The notes below the pieces were generated by a model, which did not search any database, was not told the DNA's origin, and was given only the letters and a program-made list of their open reading frames with translations. From Minisyncoccota bacterium (lineage in GTDB: Bacteria > Patescibacteriota > Minisyncoccia > Phycocordibacterales > CAIJYI01), in the NCBI GenBank assembly GCA_023229825.1, contig JALNYN010000002.1:23413-87412 (forward strand): 64,000 nucleotides of DNA, read 5' to 3'. Numbering within the stretch: the first letter of the stretch is position 1; each line of letters begins with the position of its first letter. A program made the position numbers and the translations under genes. This document shows, piece by piece, positions 17,643 to 26,111 of this stretch.

Positions 17643-18293
17643 TTAATGTACATTTTCGAGAGGGATCGGTTTATCGACCTCGCCCGGATTAAATATTTTA
17701 TAAAAAAGTTCGACGATCTCTTCCGTTCCGAGCTGTGCTACGCGTATTCCGAATCGCGATAATCCTTGTTCGATCACCGAAACCCTCTGCTCTATTTGTG
17801 TCTTGCTTTCTTCGAAGTTCTCCAGCCATTCTTTTGTTTTTGCCGTTGCGGGAGTTCCTCCTCCGGAAGTGAAGCTCCATTTGCTTTTAACGCTGGAACT
17901 TATGTTCGATGCATACGGAACGACCACGAAGAAGCTTTTAGACATAATATTTGTGGAGTCCGTAAAATTCTTAATAAAGTCGATGTATTCGCGTGTCTGT
18001 ATCCGCATAAGCTCGTTGATCTGGTCTCTTTCCTTTTCCTCCAAAAACGCGATATACGGGCGAATATCCAAACGGCGCGATTGAATATAGAATTGGATGG
18101 AAAATTCGAGCGAATTGAGAAAATTCTGGAATTGACCGATGATGGCCTCCTGTTCGTCTTGCGATTTAAGCGCTATGTTCAAAGAAGAAGTCATAAGAAC
18201 AGCGCGAAAAGAATTGTCTTTCATGATGACGATCCCGTCGCGTATCTCTTTGATCGGTATGAAGTCTTGAGCTGGTTTAGATTTTTGAGCCAT
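17643..18293 (-). CDS. VirB4 N-terminal-domain-like (TraC-type) protein
   Basis: 216 residues. Contains FIPIKEIRDGIVIMKDNSFRAVLMTSSLNIALKS and SLEFSIQFYIQSRRLDIRPYI, the pattern of the N-terminal CagE/TrbE/VirB domain, and a later Gly/Thr loop. It has no Walker motifs. It sits directly upstream of the ATPase ORF, so VirB4 here seems to be made in two pieces. An in-frame fusion is not possible because the P2 doublet and stops separate them. Confidence 0.8.
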   Translation of the reverse strand: MAQKSKPAQDFIPIKEIRDGIVIMKDNSFRAVLMTSSLNIALKSQDEQEAIIGQFQNFLNSLEFSIQFYIQSRRLDIRPYIAFLEEKERDQINELMRIQTREYIDFIKNFTDSTNIMSKSFFVVVPYASNISSSVKSKWSFTSGGGTPATAKTKEWLENFEESKTQIEQRVSVIEQGLSRFGIRVAQLGTEEIVELFYKIFNPGEVDKPIPLENVH

Positions 18294-18329
18294 GTTTCAA
18301 TTTAAAAAGTAAAAATGAAAAAGTAGATC

Positions 18330-18357
18330 GTTAAATGGTTAAATGGTTAAATTGTTG
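18330..18357. repeat. Inverted repeat, left arm of four-helix-bundle cassette 2
   Basis: GTTAAATGGTTAAATGGTTA words complementary to 18723-18757 (CCATTTAACAATTTAGCC). Confidence 0.65.
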
Positions 18358-18716
18358 TTTGTAAATTGGATCAGCGTGTTGATTTCCTTTGAAAGAGAGT
18401 TGAGACATTTGTATATTTTATCGTATTCCTCTTTTTTTATTAGTTTTCTGATTTTTGCTTTCTCGTTCCAATCAAGAGATTCTTTTACGGAACCGCGGCT
18501 ATAATAGTAAAATTTTATCTTGTCTTTTTTTCCGTATCTTCCAAATCCTTCGGCGATATTAGCTGAAATAGAATCAACCGCTCGTACAAACTGTTTTCCA
18601 ACGGTATCTTTTTCAAAATAACCCCAAGAACAAACAATACCCCATATACAATTGCTTAAAATAAACGATTTTTTGTATGCAGAAATGTCATTCAGTGCAA
18701 GATATTTTTTATCCAT
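18339..18716 (-). CDS. Four-helix bundle protein (S23/IVP family), copy 2
   Basis: 125 residues from ATG 18716 (a TTG nine bases upstream is also possible). Landmarks: NDISAYKKSFILSNCIW, FVRAVDSISANIAEGFGRYGKKDKIKFYYYSRGS. Only moderately similar to copy 1, so it is not a recent duplicate. Inverted arms of TTAAATGG / CCATTTAA words (18330-18357 and 18723-18757) bracket it, and the left arm encodes its last residues (NNNLTI). Confidence 0.9.
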   Translation of the reverse strand: MDKKYLALNDISAYKKSFILSNCIWGIVCSWGYFEKDTVGKQFVRAVDSISANIAEGFGRYGKKDKIKFYYYSRGSVKESLDWNEKAKIRKLIKKEEYDKIYKCLNSLSKEINTLIQFTNNNLTI

Positions 18717-18722
18717 ATTTTT

Positions 18723-18757
18723 CAACCATTTAACAATTTAGCCATTTAACAATTTTT
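18723..18757. repeat. Inverted repeat, right arm of four-helix-bundle cassette 2
   Basis: CAACCATTTAACAATTTAGC and following bases mirror the left arm at 18330-18357. Confidence 0.65.
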
Positions 18758-18758
18758 C

Positions 18759-19229
18759 CTACAAGTCCTTCAATAGCGGTGCGTGTCCTTTTTCTGATAT
18801 TTGGGATCTTTTTCCGTATTGGTCTTTATCTTTGATGTCTAAACTCCACGCAAGATCTTTCAGATTGCTTTCCGATAAAGGCGGAACATAGGCGCCGTTT
18901 ACTCCCGAATCTTGCCCTTTCATGGATGAGGAGGAACTTTCCGGTTTTCTGGGTTCTTTTTTCCAGATATAAAGCCGGGGCGACGAAAAATATGTCAGAA
19001 ATGCTTCAACCATAAACATGAACGGTTTGTTGTATGGCCGGTAAAAAGCAAGCGCCACCCCGAACGATATCGAGAGCACAATAAGAGGAAGAGCAAAATA
19101 TATTTTTAAGTAAGTGTAGGCAAGGTATGAAACAGCCAGACTTCCCAAAATATAGAGAAACTGCTTCATTGTAATAAATCCGAAGACCTTGTCTTCCACT
19201 TCAAGAAATTGAGGTACGTGGTATTGCAT
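18759..19229 (-). CDS. PrgI-family protein (VirB3-like)
   Basis: 156 residues from ATG 19229 (MQYHVPQFLEVEDKVFGFITMKQFLYIL). This is the PrgI start: a short strand region, then two transmembrane segments (about 25-45 and 45-65) and the RPYNKPFMFMVEAFLTYF helix. PrgI proteins take the VirB3 position next to VirB4 in Gram-positive and CPR systems. The hydrophilic C-terminal half is low complexity. The frame's longer 5' extension lacks family similarity. Confidence 0.9.
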   Translation of the reverse strand: MQYHVPQFLEVEDKVFGFITMKQFLYILGSLAVSYLAYTYLKIYFALPLIVLSISFGVALAFYRPYNKPFMFMVEAFLTYFSSPRLYIWKKEPRKPESSSSSMKGQDSGVNGAYVPPLSESNLKDLAWSLDIKDKDQYGKRSQISEKGHAPLLKDL

Positions 19230-19433
19230 AATATTTTCTATACTATAAATATACCACGAAAAACAATACAACCAAAGTGAATGACGGGGCGGTCGTTGAA
19301 AATAGTTAAAAAGTAAAAATGAAAAAGAAAAAACTACAACTAAAAAGTAAAAATTAACACAAAACTCGAGCGAGTGGTCAATTTTTAATTTTTCCTTATC
19401 GTTTTTAATTTTTCGATTTTACTTTTTAGTTTT

Positions 19434-19856
19434 TTATATTGCCTCCTTATATGGATCGACAGGTTTATTGATCTCGGCGGGCGCTTGTTCCGGTTTTATT
19501 TCAAGCTTTTTTTCTTCCGCTGAGTTTGCTTCCGCGGTCATTTTATGGATCTCCATCAAAGAATGACGGACGTTTTTGAAGATCTTTTCGTTTATTATGC
19601 CGGCGATCTCTTTGGCTGTCGGCGCCGGAATATTAAGTGTTTTTTCTACAATGGAAATGAATTTTTGCGGAGGGGTGGCTCCCAGCATAAGCATCCCGAC
19701 TTCCGCCGAAAGATCGCCGACCTGGTCGATGTGAAAATGGTATTTTTCCTGTATTCCCTTAAGAACATCCACGGTATCCACCGAAGTCATCGCGTCTTTG
19801 ACATCGTCGGGAAGCTCCGCGAACATTTTATCGAGTTGAGATTTTGTGTAGGGCAT
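19434..19856 (-). CDS. Helical hypothetical protein of the secretion locus
   Basis: 140 residues, mostly amphipathic helices: DKMFAELPDDVKDAMTSVDTVDVLKGIQEKYH, then a hydrophobic LSAEVGMLMLGATPP and a Pro/Glu tail. No signal peptide. Located between VirB6-like and PrgI genes, flanked on both sides by inverted word repeats (19310-19433 and about 19862-19900). Not recognised as a named family. Confidence 0.7.
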   Translation of the reverse strand: MPYTKSQLDKMFAELPDDVKDAMTSVDTVDVLKGIQEKYHFHIDQVGDLSAEVGMLMLGATPPQKFISIVEKTLNIPAPTAKEIAGIINEKIFKNVRHSLMEIHKMTAEANSAEEKKLEIKPEQAPAEINKPVDPYKEAI

Positions 19857-19937
19857 GTTTCAAATTAAAAACTAAAAATGAAAAAGGAAAAATTGTTTTA
19901 AAATTTACTTTTTTCACACCATTCTCTTAACTATTCT

Positions 19938-20011
19938 GTCGCCGGACTGGGGTTGCCACCGCAGCGTGCGGGGTCCCGCTTGCGAGCGGGATACCCCTAT
20001 CCGAAAACGTT
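19938..20011. repeat. REP-like palindrome with a second palindrome nested in it
   Basis: Outer part GTCGCCGGACTGGGGTTG ... ACCCCTATCCGAAAACG is the same family as the RAYT-flanking REPs at 27015 and 27608. Inserted at its tip is GGGTCCCGCTTGCGAGCGGG, a family also found at about 30888-30912. Confidence 0.7.
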
Positions 20012-20015
20012 TGTG

Positions 20016-22517
20016 TTATTTCTTTCTTTTTCCTTTACCGTCTTCCTTCCAGGTCCATTGAGGTTTTTCTTCCGTGGTTTTACGGTCTGCCGTTGCATTT
20101 TTTGGAGCAAGGTCCAAATATTCTTTTGCTTTCTGGTCAACACCGTTCTTAACGGCTTCTTTTATTTCCGCCCAGTGCTCGTCGGTAAGATTGAGAGTGT
20201 TCGATCTGTTTATCTTTTCCAATTGCGTCTTGGTAAGGTGTTTCGCTACAAGCGGATTAGCGAGATCCTCTTCTTCTAAGGTCGCTATTCGGTTGTCACC
20301 CATTTTTTTAACCAGTTCTGTAACCTCCTCTCTTGTTTTCTCTTGATCCGCTTCGGTAAGAGCGCTATATTTCGCAAGCTTATCTTTCAGGTCGTTTCTG
20401 GCCTCTCGGAATCCTTCTTCTTTTTCGAAGTTTCGTCTTTCTATCTTCGCGGCATCCTGCTGGAGCGGTTTGAGTTTTGCGAAGACTGCGGTGTTTAGTT
20501 CTTTGATCGCTCCGTAATCTGTCGACTTGATCTGTTCCTTAACTTCTTCGAGCTGCTTTTCTATTGCTGTGCGCTCCTCTGCCCCCAAATTCTTATCGCT
20601 CAATTTCTTTTCCTTTTCAGCCACATCGGCTTGCATTGCTTTTACCTCTGACGTTCTCAAGTTTGCTTCGATCTGTGCGCGTTCCTTCTCTGTCATCCCT
20701 TTCAGGACTGCACGCATCTCATCGTCTGTGCGGCCGCGGACCTTATTTCCGTTCGCATCGATCGATTCATTACGCAAACCGGCAATAAGCGCAGCTTGTT
20801 TCTTTGGATCGCCTTCCAGACTCTTGTAACGTTCGACAACCGCCGGGGGCGAGAAGTTTATTTCACCGAGATCAGCGTTGAGTTGGCGCATGAACTGCTT
20901 GTCGTCTCCATCTTTGGCGCTCTCTATCAATTTCAGGCGCTCATTAACCGGCAGCGAAGCCATGATCTTTCTGGTGGAAACACCGAAGTCAAGCGGATGG
21001 GTAGGGCCTTTGCCCATAATATTGGGGCTGTAAACGCTTTTGAGATACGCAATTTTCTGTTGATCGGTTTTAAGGCTCTGGAATGTTTTGAGTTTTTCAT
21101 CATCGCCCTCTTTTTGTTTTTGTGCATAGGTTTTAGCGGTACCAACGCCCAAGTTAAGTCCGGCGTTGCCGGCAGCTTGTTTAAATCCGCCGGTATTTCT
21201 GATATCGAAGCTTGAATTTTGCGCCTTATCAAGGGAAGAAAGTGCAAAACGACCAGCTATCGAAGTTTTCATATTATCGATCCTGCCCTCTCTTTCCCAT
21301 TTATCCTGCAGATATTGCGCCGATCTTCCAACACCACCCCTCATTGCCATTGCGCCGAAACCAAGAGCAGCCCCCGTCCCCATAGAAAGATATTTTGATG
21401 CGGCTGCTCCCGCCTGACCCGCCATTCCGGTCGCCATTTTCAGTCCATACATGAGGAATGCTCCGACAATGGCGATTTGAAGCATTGCAGGAATAAGTGC
21501 GGTAAGCGCCCCTTGTTCGGCATTCGGCGTCCCTGTATTTAAACGAAAAGTCGTACCGGTTGCCTGAACGAGGCGCGAAGCGATGTAAACAAAAAACAAA
21601 AAAGGCGCGGGAAAAAAGACTTGCTTGGTCAGTTCGCTGAGCCATGCGCCGAATTTACTGCTGAACTGCGGAGTGGCGTAGGAAAAAAATGCCAGCGGTG
21701 AAATGATCATCAGCGCCCATATCATGGCAACGCGCCCGATCATGAGGAATGATGCCGCCAGCATGACAAAAATGAAAATGATCATCAAAACTCCGCACAG
21801 AAAATACACAAAAGCGATCCACGCCCAATGATCTTGCGATAAATTGAGATGGACAAGAGCGTCTTGTACCGGAATGAGAACCGCATGTAAAAAACCGCCG
21901 GTAATATTATGCTGCTCAATTCCATTAAAATCGATGTATAAGCCGCTTTCATCAGGAAAGGCATTATAGAATTCGATCGCGACCATGTTTCCGACATCGA
22001 CGATGAACCGGGTAATATACATGCTGAAATTCATGAAAAGCGCAACGACAATGACCGACATAAGGAGTTTTTTGGTTTGGCCGGACAGTTTCCCTAAGAT
22101 CGTCATGATGGCGATATAAAGAAGGATGAAAATAAAGAACGTATTGGCGACATCACGACAGATCACCCAGCCGATATTGATGAATTGCCGATCGGGAGCA
22201 AGATTATCTTGCTGATAACTGCTGCTGTTCAATCCGTACGCAAAGAGGGCGTTACTGGCGAGACTCGCAAATTCTGCGAGCCACGAAGGTACTTTAATAA
22301 AGAGGAAATAGGCACTGTAAACAATAATACAAGGACCCAGGTTGGTAACACAATTAATAAAACCAATAGGGTCTGGGGCAGCAGTTGAGTTAATACCTTG
22401 GGCATGAGCCACGGACTGATCAGGATCCCACGGGGCCGACATCGTAAAAAGAACCGGTGTAATGACAAGAACCAGAAATATGCGCGCGATTATTCTTTTT
22501 ACCTTTGATGATAACAT
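20016..22517 (-). CDS. VirB6/TrbL-like channel protein with long cytoplasmic tail
   Basis: 833 residues. Signal-like N-terminus (10-40), then about seven to eight hydrophobic segments between 60 and 400 (FFIFILLYIAIMTIL, LLMSVIVVALFMNFSMYI, MIIFIFVMLAASFLMIGRVAMIWALMIISPLAFF). The WALMIISPLAFF segment is the conserved VirB6/TrbL landmark. From about 420 to the end the protein is hydrophilic and helical, rich in Lys/Glu/Ala (MQADVAEKEKKLSDKNL), predicting coiled coil. This tail roughly doubles the usual VirB6 size. It forms part of the inner-membrane channel by analogy with the family. Confidence 0.88.
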   Translation of the reverse strand: MLSSKVKRIIARIFLVLVITPVLFTMSAPWDPDQSVAHAQGINSTAAPDPIGFINCVTNLGPCIIVYSAYFLFIKVPSWLAEFASLASNALFAYGLNSSSYQQDNLAPDRQFINIGWVICRDVANTFFIFILLYIAIMTILGKLSGQTKKLLMSVIVVALFMNFSMYITRFIVDVGNMVAIEFYNAFPDESGLYIDFNGIEQHNITGGFLHAVLIPVQDALVHLNLSQDHWAWIAFVYFLCGVLMIIFIFVMLAASFLMIGRVAMIWALMIISPLAFFSYATPQFSSKFGAWLSELTKQVFFPAPFLFFVYIASRLVQATGTTFRLNTGTPNAEQGALTALIPAMLQIAIVGAFLMYGLKMATGMAGQAGAAASKYLSMGTGAALGFGAMAMRGGVGRSAQYLQDKWEREGRIDNMKTSIAGRFALSSLDKAQNSSFDIRNTGGFKQAAGNAGLNLGVGTAKTYAQKQKEGDDEKLKTFQSLKTDQQKIAYLKSVYSPNIMGKGPTHPLDFGVSTRKIMASLPVNERLKLIESAKDGDDKQFMRQLNADLGEINFSPPAVVERYKSLEGDPKKQAALIAGLRNESIDANGNKVRGRTDDEMRAVLKGMTEKERAQIEANLRTSEVKAMQADVAEKEKKLSDKNLGAEERTAIEKQLEEVKEQIKSTDYGAIKELNTAVFAKLKPLQQDAAKIERRNFEKEEGFREARNDLKDKLAKYSALTEADQEKTREEVTELVKKMGDNRIATLEEEDLANPLVAKHLTKTQLEKINRSNTLNLTDEHWAEIKEAVKNGVDQKAKEYLDLAPKNATADRKTTEEKPQWTWKEDGKGKRKK

Positions 22518-22518
22518 T

Positions 22519-23490
22519 TTACAAATTCCTCAAGTCCATGTTTCCGAGCCATCCTACGATCGTTTGATAAAGAGTCGTTACTGCAGGAGCCATTGCTTCA
22601 TCCAATTCGTCGGCCGAGTCAAGCTGAGTCAGCGATTCCTCGAGATAATTATCCATTGAGGCGGAAACGCTGCTTCCCGGGGTAATGGAAGTACATCCGA
22701 TATAATGTCCGTAGACGCAGTCGGTTTTCACATCGCGATATCCTTGTCCTGCCTGAACTTCCGCCTGGGTGTGGGTGAGCGCTTCGTTTACTTGCCTGTT
22801 CAACTCGGCTGCCGTTCTTTCTTGTACGGAAAAAATGTCATTTTTTGGCGACTGCAGAGCGTTCCAGCAATCCCAGCCGTTTCCGGTCGGGCAGGCATTC
22901 CAATCATTCATAAAGGCTTCATATCCGGCGTCTCCCCCCGGAAAATCAACTCCCTCGGAAATATTTTGAGAAAAAGGCGTTGTTTTCTGTTCCAGAACAT
23001 TTGCTCTCGCTTGACCTTTGACGAAATCAAGCATTCCGGTGGTATTGGCGTAATCATTCGCAAAGAAATAATCCGTCACTTCGCCGTTTATGGTGGTGTA
23101 GTAGCCCTGCGGATTATCAATAAAAGAGGAATTTCCAAAAAATCCTGTCTGTGCCATCGTTTTCATTCCCTCGAATTGCACACTGATCAAAGCTTTTGCC
23201 GCGAACCACGCGATGGAATCCCAGCTGCATCCGGTTCCGAGCACTCCGCCCGCGCCTCCGAACGATCCGCCGCCGGTGAGTCCGCCGAGAATATTACCGG
23301 TGTTGCTGATAAGATTCGCAATGCACGAATCGAGATCCTTCTCTTCCACGAGAGGCGTTCTCATTTCCGCGATGGGGACGAGAACCTGAAGCGGGGTCTT
23401 TCCCTGCGCAAGCGCTCCATTCGCTGATGTTAGAAAAAGCGAACCGGCCAATGAAAAGATCAAACCAATGGCGATGTTTTTATTAAACAT
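22519..23490 (-). CDS. Secreted protein adjacent to VirB6 (possible VirB5-position protein)
   Basis: 323 residues with a signal peptide (AIGLIFSLAGSLFLTSANGALA), a Gly-rich segment (about 75-90) and three pairs of cysteines (SCIAN, GTGCSW, NACPTGNGWDCW, DCVYGHYIGC). One base separates its stop from the VirB6-like start. The position matches VirB5 in classical loci, but no direct similarity is evident. Probably an exported, disulfide-bonded component. Confidence 0.75.
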   Translation of the reverse strand: MFNKNIAIGLIFSLAGSLFLTSANGALAQGKTPLQVLVPIAEMRTPLVEEKDLDSCIANLISNTGNILGGLTGGGSFGGAGGVLGTGCSWDSIAWFAAKALISVQFEGMKTMAQTGFFGNSSFIDNPQGYYTTINGEVTDYFFANDYANTTGMLDFVKGQARANVLEQKTTPFSQNISEGVDFPGGDAGYEAFMNDWNACPTGNGWDCWNALQSPKNDIFSVQERTAAELNRQVNEALTHTQAEVQAGQGYRDVKTDCVYGHYIGCTSITPGSSVSASMDNYLEESLTQLDSADELDEAMAPAVTTLYQTIVGWLGNMDLRNL

Positions 23491-23528
23491 ACATTTTTAA
23501 TTTATTTATATTTTTAGTTATAAAAAGA

Positions 23529-24530
23529 CTATTGTGCCGCCGGGAACGCGTTATAAAGGAGAGAAGCATTTTCTGTTGCGGTAAAGCTGATGCCGGAGTT
23601 GTCAAAATGGGTGGTTACGGAATCGAGAGTTATTTTCATTTTTGTCATGGTGCTTTTGTATTGCTGCATGCCGATGAGTCCGCGGGCCGGATCGGAAACC
23701 ATGTATCCGATATTTTCGATCGCAATAACCGTGTCGGACAATTGATTGAGCAGGTTAAGATGGATGGGTGCCAGATACTCAGGAACTTTCAATTTTGAAA
23801 CGGCGGAAATTTGATCTTTTCTTGCGCTTATCAATTTTGGCAATGTTTCAAAACTGGCGGAATCCCTTGTTTTTAGCGAAACCAATACCATGTACAATAT
23901 TTTTTGCTGTTCATCGTTTTGATTGCCGAATTTTTTAAAAGTTACCCCGAGATCATTTCCGTATTGTTTCAATGAGGCTGACGTTTCCGTAACTGTGTTG
24001 ATGTCTCTCAATTTAAACACAGCCGGAAGCTCCCCCGCTTTCTTATTGAAATCTTCCATTATGTTTTTAGCGACGGTCTTTGGAAAATCCGGATCATCCT
24101 GTGTGTCGCGGCCCGCAACGGTGAGCATTTCTCTCATCATCTTTTCCGTTAGGGTAAGATCTTCCAAAGAAGAGATCGTCGGCGTCGTGGAGGAGTTTTT
24201 GATACTCGTATAGTTCATGTAATCATTCGGGCCTTTGACGAGAGGATCTCTTCCGAGCGATATCTCGACGCCATCGGGCGTACCGTCTGCGTCAGTGTCG
24301 GCCTTTTTTGAGTTCGTGCCCAGTTTTGATTCTTCCCAATCAAGCAAGCTATCGCCGTCCGAGTCGGTATTTGCGTTCGAAATGGCGAATTTTTCTATCT
24401 TTTCCAGCGCCAAACGATTCTTCTCCGCTCGGACATTTTTTCGCCATGCCGTGAACCCATAACCAACACCGGTGATGACCGCGAGCGAGACAATAACGAT
24501 AAAGAATCTTTTACTGGGAAGGTATTGCAT
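23529..24530 (-). CDS. Membrane-anchored protein with thrombospondin type 3 calcium repeats
   Basis: 333 residues. N-terminal anchor (8-28), then DTDSDGDSLLDWEESKLGTN and DTDADGTPDGVEISLGRDP, two classic calcium-binding TSP3 repeats at about 55-95. The C-terminal 230 residues are helical without known motif. First gene of the leftward secretion locus, divergent from the PG-binding protein gene. Likely surface-exposed; role unknown. Confidence 0.8.
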   Translation of the reverse strand: MQYLPSKRFFIVIVSLAVITGVGYGFTAWRKNVRAEKNRLALEKIEKFAISNANTDSDGDSLLDWEESKLGTNSKKADTDADGTPDGVEISLGRDPLVKGPNDYMNYTSIKNSSTTPTISSLEDLTLTEKMMREMLTVAGRDTQDDPDFPKTVAKNIMEDFNKKAGELPAVFKLRDINTVTETSASLKQYGNDLGVTFKKFGNQNDEQQKILYMVLVSLKTRDSASFETLPKLISARKDQISAVSKLKVPEYLAPIHLNLLNQLSDTVIAIENIGYMVSDPARGLIGMQQYKSTMTKMKITLDSVTTHFDNSGISFTATENASLLYNAFPAAQ

Positions 24531-24678
24531 AAATATTTTTGTAAGGAAGTAAACTCCTCCTATGATAAATAGTATATCAGTATTTTTATCTTATAAAAAT
24601 TAAAAAAGTGGATAAATGATATTTTTTGTTCGCGTTCCATGATATTATATTGGTAACGTCATCGTTCTTTATCTGACG

Positions 24679-25620
24679 ATGAAAAAACAATCAAATATGC
24701 ACCATAAAAAAATAAAAATTTTAGCGTCGATCTCTCTATTTTTTGTTTTTGCCACTACCGTAGCGTTCAGTATTAACAGCGCAAGGGCTACGTCTGAGAC
24801 GACCGAATTTGCGACGCCTCCAGTGGATGATGCCGCCCTTCTGGAACAGCAAAAAGCGAAACTTTTATTTCTGGAACAGACTCTGAAGGGTACGATGTCT
24901 GATGAGGCTTTATACGCCATTACCAGACCGACTCAAGTTTCGGGAACGGCGGCTGCGTCCACGGGAACGGGTTATGTTTTTTCAAAGAATTTGAAGCTCG
25001 GCGACACGGATGCCCAAGTTCTTGCTCTTCAAAAGGTTTTGAATCGAGATACGGCTACCGTGATCTCAACCACCGGTCCGGGTTCTTTAGGTAATGAAAC
25101 CACCTATTTTGGCCTAAAAACAAAGACAGCGCTCATTAAATTCCAAAACAAGTACGCGAAAGAAGTACTTATTCCGAATGGGCTTACTGTCGGTACCGGC
25201 TATTTTGGCGTTTCCACCCGCACCTTATTAAATACTTTGAACGCAAAGACCGCCGGAACGACTCCGGCCGCGGTTGTAATGGAAAAATTAACAATAACGG
25301 CGCTGGAACCTACTCACGGAAAAGATGGCACCGTGGTGACCATTCGCGGCACGGGGATCACTAAAACCGCCAATAAGATCATTGCTGGGGGCGTTACGGT
25401 ATATAATGCGACTTCCACTGACGGAAAAACACTGACTTTTACTATGAGATCGGGTGTAACTTTCCCTGTTGACTCAGGAATGTCCGAAGCGAGTACGACG
25501 TACATCAAAGAACATTTCAAGGAATTTGTTACTGATACTTTCCCTCCTCTCAAGTATCCCGTGTGTATTTCCAACGATAATGGCATGAGTAATTGCGCGT
25601 TTTTTACCATCGATCTCTAA
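24679..25620 (+). CDS. Secreted protein with peptidoglycan-binding and IPT/TIG-like domains
   Basis: 313 residues. Signal peptide ILASISLFFVFATTVAFSINSARA. Residues 105-195 form a PG_binding_1-type domain (NLKLGDTDAQVLALQKVLNRD ... YFGLKTKTALIKFQNKYAKEVL). Residues 212-290 (ITALEPTHGKDGTVVTIRGTGI ... GGVTVYNATSTDGKTLTFTM) match IPT/TIG immunoglobulin-like domains. Common CPR surface architecture. Reads rightward from a divergent promoter with the secretion locus. Confidence 0.88.
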   Translation: MKKQSNMHHKKIKILASISLFFVFATTVAFSINSARATSETTEFATPPVDDAALLEQQKAKLLFLEQTLKGTMSDEALYAITRPTQVSGTAAASTGTGYVFSKNLKLGDTDAQVLALQKVLNRDTATVISTTGPGSLGNETTYFGLKTKTALIKFQNKYAKEVLIPNGLTVGTGYFGVSTRTLLNTLNAKTAGTTPAAVVMEKLTITALEPTHGKDGTVVTIRGTGITKTANKIIAGGVTVYNATSTDGKTLTFTMRSGVTFPVDSGMSEASTTYIKEHFKEFVTDTFPPLKYPVCISNDNGMSNCAFFTIDL

Positions 25621-25634
25621 AAAGATAAAAATAT

Positions 25635-26111
25635 ATGTTTCAAAAAATAAAAAAAGTAATGCGGTCGAAGGTGTTTCTCCTTTCATTTTCTCTTATATTG
25701 AGCGCATCAATGATAGCCGGAGCGTTCGTGTATAAAACAAGGATCGTAAACGCGACCATCGGTTCGAATGGCATGCTTATTTTTGGAGGAAGAATACAAA
25801 TGATGCAACTTTGCTGTAATGGCTTGAGACTTCAAATTGGTCCTCCTGTCGAAGCGGATGTTATATTTACTTGGCCTATTTCACAGCTCTATATGTGGTG
25901 GAATCTCACGATGGGACAATGCGTGCTCGGTGACGCATACCCGTTCGGCGTATGCGTCAGTCCGTTTTCGTGGCCTCCTTGTACGCGATCTGAAACAGTT
26001 GACGGAACCATACGACAGGTGGGGACGACGCTGACCGGTCCGCTCTCCGGCACCTGCCAACGAAGCGGCGGTTTGGTTGAAGGCGGAGGGTATAGTGGCA
26101 CCAGTTTTTAA
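25635..26111 (+). CDS. Small exported cysteine-rich protein
   Basis: 158 residues. One N-terminal membrane or signal segment (VFLLSFSLILSASMIAGAFVY), then a short cysteine-bearing domain (LCCNGLRL, GQCVLGD, GVCVSPF, PPCTRS, GTCQRSG). It follows the PG-binding protein gene by 14 bp, probably in one transcript, and its last codons overlap the 3' end of convergent ksgA by 4 bp. A GACGCATAC / GTATGCGTC inverted repeat lies in its coding region at 25932-25955. Function unknown. Confidence 0.7.
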   Translation: MFQKIKKVMRSKVFLLSFSLILSASMIAGAFVYKTRIVNATIGSNGMLIFGGRIQMMQLCCNGLRLQIGPPVEADVIFTWPISQLYMWWNLTMGQCVLGDAYPFGVCVSPFSWPPCTRSETVDGTIRQVGTTLTGPLSGTCQRSGGLVEGGGYSGTSF

